This document shows, piece after piece, positions 6,431 through 8,875 of a DNA stretch of 8,875 bases (its first letter is position 1; each line of letters starts with the position of its first letter). The notes under the pieces were generated by a model that saw only the letters and a program-made list of their open reading frames with translations, had not been told where the DNA came from and ran no database searches. Source of the stretch: Chloroflexota bacterium (GTDB lineage Bacteria; Chloroflexota; Limnocylindria; Limnocylindrales; CSP1-4). The translations under genes and the position numbers were made by a program. The stretch is taken from positions 6,374 through 15,248 of the forward strand of contig PMJT01000035.1 in the NCBI GenBank assembly GCA_003158495.1, in the 5' to 3' direction.

Positions 6431-7399
6431 ATGACCCGAGATGTGTCGGTGATCGTGTGCGCATACACGCTCGACCGATGGGTTTGGCTGACTGACGCTC
6501 TGCGTTCCGCAGCAGAGCAGGTGCCGCCGCCCGGCGAGGTGATCCTGGTCGTGGACCACAACCCCGAACTGTTCGCCCGTGCACAACTTGAGCTGCCCGG
6601 CGTTCGGGTCGTGGAGAACACAGGCGTACAGGGCCTCTCGGGTGGCAGAAACACTGGGCTGGACACTGCCACCGGCGAGATCGCGGCCTTCCTGGACGAT
6701 GACGCGGAGGCCGACCCGGGCTGGCTCGCGGCTCTCCTGGCTCCTTACGAGGACGAGCGCGTGGTCGCCACCGGCGGGAGGGTGCTGCCCATCTGGGATT
6801 CCTCGCGGCCGAGATGGATGCCCGACGAGTTCGACTGGGTAGTCGGCTGCTCCTATCGCGGTCTGCCAGAAACGGCCGTCGCGATCCGAAACCCTATTGG
6901 CGCGAGCATGTCGCTGCGCCGGCAGGCCGCCCTGGATGTCGGCGGCTTTCGGACCGAGGTCGGGCGAGTCGGTACGATCCCGGCGGGCTGCGAGGAGACC
7001 GACATCTCGATCAGGTTGACTCGCCGACAACCCGGCTCAAGGATCATGTATGCCCCAGCCTCCACGGTGAGACACCATGTGACGACGAACCGGGCGCGCT
7101 GGGGCTACTTTCGATCGCGCTGCTTCCACGAGGGACGCTCCAAGGCGATCCTGTCGCGGCTCGAAGGCTCGACCGAGCCACTCTCGTCGGAACGTTCCTA
7201 CACGATCAGAGTGCTGCCCGCGGGCGTTCTCCGGGGCATCGGCCGGCTACTGCGCGGCGATCTCGGCGGGGCCCAACGGGCGGCGGCGATCGTTGCGGGT
7301 CTGCTCATCACGACGTTTGGCTATGCGACAGGGATAGCCCGGCGTGGTCAGCTTGCGGCGGGGCCACCGGCCAGCGCCGCCGGGGGGAAGACGCAATGA
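6431..7399 (+). CDS. Family 2 glycosyltransferase (GT-A fold)
   Basis: The protein has 322 residues from the ATG at 6431, chosen for its ribosome-binding site TTGAGG (6417-6422) and because GT2 enzymes begin with the first beta strand, here DVSVIVCAYT (4-13). A GTG at 6371 would add 20 residues without domain content. Motifs are GLSGGRNTG (68-76), the metal-binding FLDDDAEADPGW (88-99) with Asp89-91, IGASMSLRR (156-164), and the acceptor-site acidic pair in GCEETDISIRL (186-196). A conserved-looking RHH at 214-216 follows. Residues 283-302 are hydrophobic and may be a membrane-associating helix. It likely transfers a sugar from a nucleotide sugar to a lipid-linked acceptor at the inner face of the membrane; substrates cannot be read. 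It sits upstream of a polysaccharide flippase, supporting a role in surface glycan assembly. Confidence 0.92.
   Translation: MTRDVSVIVCAYTLDRWVWLTDALRSAAEQVPPPGEVILVVDHNPELFARAQLELPGVRVVENTGVQGLSGGRNTGLDTATGEIAAFLDDDAEADPGWLAALLAPYEDERVVATGGRVLPIWDSSRPRWMPDEFDWVVGCSYRGLPETAVAIRNPIGASMSLRRQAALDVGGFRTEVGRVGTIPAGCEETDISIRLTRRQPGSRIMYAPASTVRHHVTTNRARWGYFRSRCFHEGRSKAILSRLEGSTEPLSSERSYTIRVLPAGVLRGIGRLLRGDLGGAQRAAAIVAGLLITTFGYATGIARRGQLAAGPPASAAGGKTQ
7383..7390 (+). promoter_or_regulatory. Strong purine-rich ribosome-binding site inside the end of the GT2 gene
   Basis: GGGGGAAG lies 5 bases before an ATG at 7396 that overlaps the GT2 stop as ATGA. It is one of the better Shine-Dalgarno-like stretches in the window, yet the ATG it serves opens only a 33-codon frame rather than the flippase. 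It may be coincidental, since it encodes Gly-Gly-Lys at the GT2 C-terminus. Confidence 0.35.
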
Positions 7400-7497
7400 C
7401 TGCACGTCGGAAGGCTCTGGGGGTCCCTCTCCTGCATCTAAAGCGCTCACCGAGGCGGTCGACTTTGCCGGCCACACAGACTCACATCGATGGCTAA
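7396..7497 (+). CDS. Possible small ORF bridging the GT2 and flippase genes
   Basis: The ORF encodes 33 residues, starting MTARRKALGVPLLHL, basic, with no recognisable domain. Its ATG overlaps the GT2 stop (ATGA at 7396-7399), and a GGGGGAAG site lies 5 bases upstream. Its stop TAA at 7495-7497 overlaps the flippase start at 7490 by eight bases. The flippase ATG has no good ribosome-binding site of its own, so this frame could carry ribosomes from the GT2 gene to the flippase by coupled reinitiation. It could equally be a chance frame in a 90-base gap. I do not recognise the peptide. Confidence 0.3.
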   Translation: MTARRKALGVPLLHLKRSPRRSTLPATQTHIDG

Positions 7498-8875
7498 GCC
7501 GGGGCGCTCCGTGGGCGTCTTGATGGGCCATCTGCAGTCGCCGATCTACAACCGCGCCTACGCTCTCATCCTCAGCAGCGCTTCGACGGCGGTCCTCGGC
7601 CTCCTTTACTGGACGCTCGCCGCACGCCTCTACAACGCTGGCGACCTGGGCATTAACGCGGCCGTCATCTCCACGATGATGTTCCTCTCGTACCTCTGCC
7701 AGCTCAGCCTTACCGGGGCCCTGACCCGCTTCATCCCTACGGCCGGGCGGGACACGACCCGGCTGATCGTGGGTTCGTACGGGGTTTCGGCGCTGATGTC
7801 GGCGGCCGTTGCGACGGTCTTCGTGGTCGGGGCCGGGATCTGGGCGCCGCAGGTGCGGTCGTTGGTGCAGACGCCCGAAGCGGCCGCCTGGTTCGTGGCC
7901 GCGACAGTCGCGTGGAGCGTCTTCTCGCTTCAGGATGCGGTCCTGACAGGACTACGGCGCACGGTATGGGTACCCGTAGAAAACACGATCTTCGCGGTGG
8001 TCAAGATCCTCGTGCTCGTGGCCCTCGTGGGATCGCTGGCGGGCACCGGCATCTACGTCTCCTGGACCGTGCCGGCAGTGCTATCAATCGTGCCGATCAA
8101 CATCATGATCTTCCGCTGGTTCCTGCCCAGCCACGTGGCTCGCCATGGCGACACAGAGCCCGAAGGCAGCCCCGCCTCGATCGCCCGCTATCTCGCCTTC
8201 GACTTCGCGGGCTCTCTCCTGGTCAGTGCCTCGGCGAGCTTGCTGCCCCTGATCGTGCTGGCGACGGTCGGCGCGACCGCCAGCGCTTACTACTACATCG
8301 CCTGGACGATCGCCTACTCACTTCAGCTCTTCTCGCTGAATATGGGCATCTCGTTGAGCGTGGAAGGCGCCGGACGGCGTTCCGAGGTCGGCCAGGGTAT
8401 GCGCCGGATGCTGAGGCTGCTCGTCGGCCTGCAGCTTCCTCTGGTCGCGTTGATCGTCATCTTCGCCCCCGTGATCCTGCAGGTCTTCGGACGGGCATAC
8501 TCTGACCAGGGAACACTGCTCCTTCGACTCCTGGTCCTGGGAGTGCTGCCACACGGCGTCAATGCGGTATGCCTGGGAGTGGCGCGAGCAAGGCGGCAAC
8601 TTAGCATCCTCTTCCTTGTGCAGGCTGCCCAGGCCTGCCTGTTCGTGGCGCTCACGGTCGGCTTCCTGCCCGAGTTGGGAATCGCCGGTGTGGGCCTGGC
8701 CTTCCTGGTGGCCCAGTCCGTGGTGGCGGTTGGGGCTTTTGTCACCGTGATCGGTCCGCTGCTGCGCGCGAGCCGGCCCACGCGGGCACCCGTATCTGGA
8801 CTCGTGCCCGGGCCCCGGGACGCGCGCGGGTGTGGCGATTCCCCGGGATCGGCGCCCCAGACCGCCGTCCCGCCT
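7490..8875 (+). CDS. Wzx-like polysaccharide flippase (MOP/MATE superfamily), 3'-partial
   Basis: The frame is open from the ATG at 7490 to the right edge: 462 residues with no stop. A second in-frame ATG at 7523 is an alternative start. There are about 12 hydrophobic helices, at roughly 22-42, 56-80, 93-118, 133-155, 168-186, 188-212, 239-258, 268-290, 309-333, 343-365, 372-393 and 398-424. A hydrophilic loop at 213-232 divides the protein into two six-helix halves, as in the MOP superfamily. The start region (YNRAYALILSSASTAVLGLL) and SLTGALTRFIP (73-83) are typical of O-antigen/teichoic-acid-type exporters, which flip lipid-linked oligosaccharides across the cytoplasmic membrane. After about 425 comes a Pro/Gly/Ala/Asp-rich tail that continues out of the window. 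It follows the GT2 gene, so the two likely act in one glycan pathway. Exact substrate unknown. Confidence 0.9.
   Translation, partial: MAKPGRSVGVLMGHLQSPIYNRAYALILSSASTAVLGLLYWTLAARLYNAGDLGINAAVISTMMFLSYLCQLSLTGALTRFIPTAGRDTTRLIVGSYGVSALMSAAVATVFVVGAGIWAPQVRSLVQTPEAAAWFVAATVAWSVFSLQDAVLTGLRRTVWVPVENTIFAVVKILVLVALVGSLAGTGIYVSWTVPAVLSIVPINIMIFRWFLPSHVARHGDTEPEGSPASIARYLAFDFAGSLLVSASASLLPLIVLATVGATASAYYYIAWTIAYSLQLFSLNMGISLSVEGAGRRSEVGQGMRRMLRLLVGLQLPLVALIVIFAPVILQVFGRAYSDQGTLLLRLLVLGVLPHGVNAVCLGVARARRQLSILFLVQAAQACLFVALTVGFLPELGIAGVGLAFLVAQSVVAVGAFVTVIGPLLRASRPTRAPVSGLVPGPRDARGCGDSPGSAPQTAVPP

Noticed and set aside
6311..7030. 239-codon minus-strand frame opposite the GT2 gene
   Set aside because: It is a shadow of the GT2 coding frame and shows no domain.
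7912..8505. 197-codon + strand frame within the flippase region
   Set aside because: The frame starting at 7490 gives a continuous 12-helix flippase through the same DNA. This one is Arg/Gly/Pro-rich and lacks helices.
1..8875. CRISPR array, insertion sequence, phage, toxin-antitoxin or defence genes
   Set aside because: No regularly spaced direct repeats, transposase motifs, terminal inverted repeats or nuclease/toxin domains were seen on either strand.

Overview
This is a GC-rich bacterial window whose well-supported genes lie almost all on the + strand. The gene order (membrane-anchored parvulin-like protein, MazG, RNase PH, RdgB), the high GC and the style of the polysaccharide genes suggest Chloroflexota (for example Limnocylindria-like lineages) or, less likely, Actinomycetota. 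This placement is an inference from memory of family patterns; no rRNA or other marker is present.

Layout. (1) 1-1167: a family 4 glycosyltransferase that lacks only its extreme N-terminus, cut by the window edge. (2) 1304-5764: a tight four-gene housekeeping operon. It holds a membrane-anchored protein with a SurA-like N-terminus and about three degenerate parvulin modules, then mazG, rph and rdgB. The mazG start is 13 bases after the first gene's stop, mazG and rph overlap by ATGA, and rph and rdgB are 30 bases apart. (3) 5765-6318: a convergent boundary with a long GC-rich stem-loop (5776-5838), followed by a small minus-strand membrane protein gene (5869-6144) whose open frame continues upstream to 6318 without an ordinary start codon. 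(4) 6319-6430: a divergent promoter and leader region with two small hairpins. (5) 6431-8875: a family 2 glycosyltransferase and a Wzx-like polysaccharide flippase that runs off the right edge. A possible 33-codon ORF bridges these two.

How the genes fit together. MazG and RdgB are house-cleaning NTP pyrophosphohydrolases; they flank RNase PH, which trims tRNA 3' ends. The operon therefore looks like a nucleotide-pool and RNA-maintenance unit, led by a secreted or membrane-tethered folding factor. The flanking genes point to surface polysaccharide synthesis and export. I see no CRISPR, transposase, phage, toxin-antitoxin or defence module and no tRNA. I found no clear previously undescribed system. 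The best leads are the half methylase domain fused to MazG, the parvulin modules that lack a catalytic histidine, the intergenic stem-loop, and the start-less minus-strand membrane gene.
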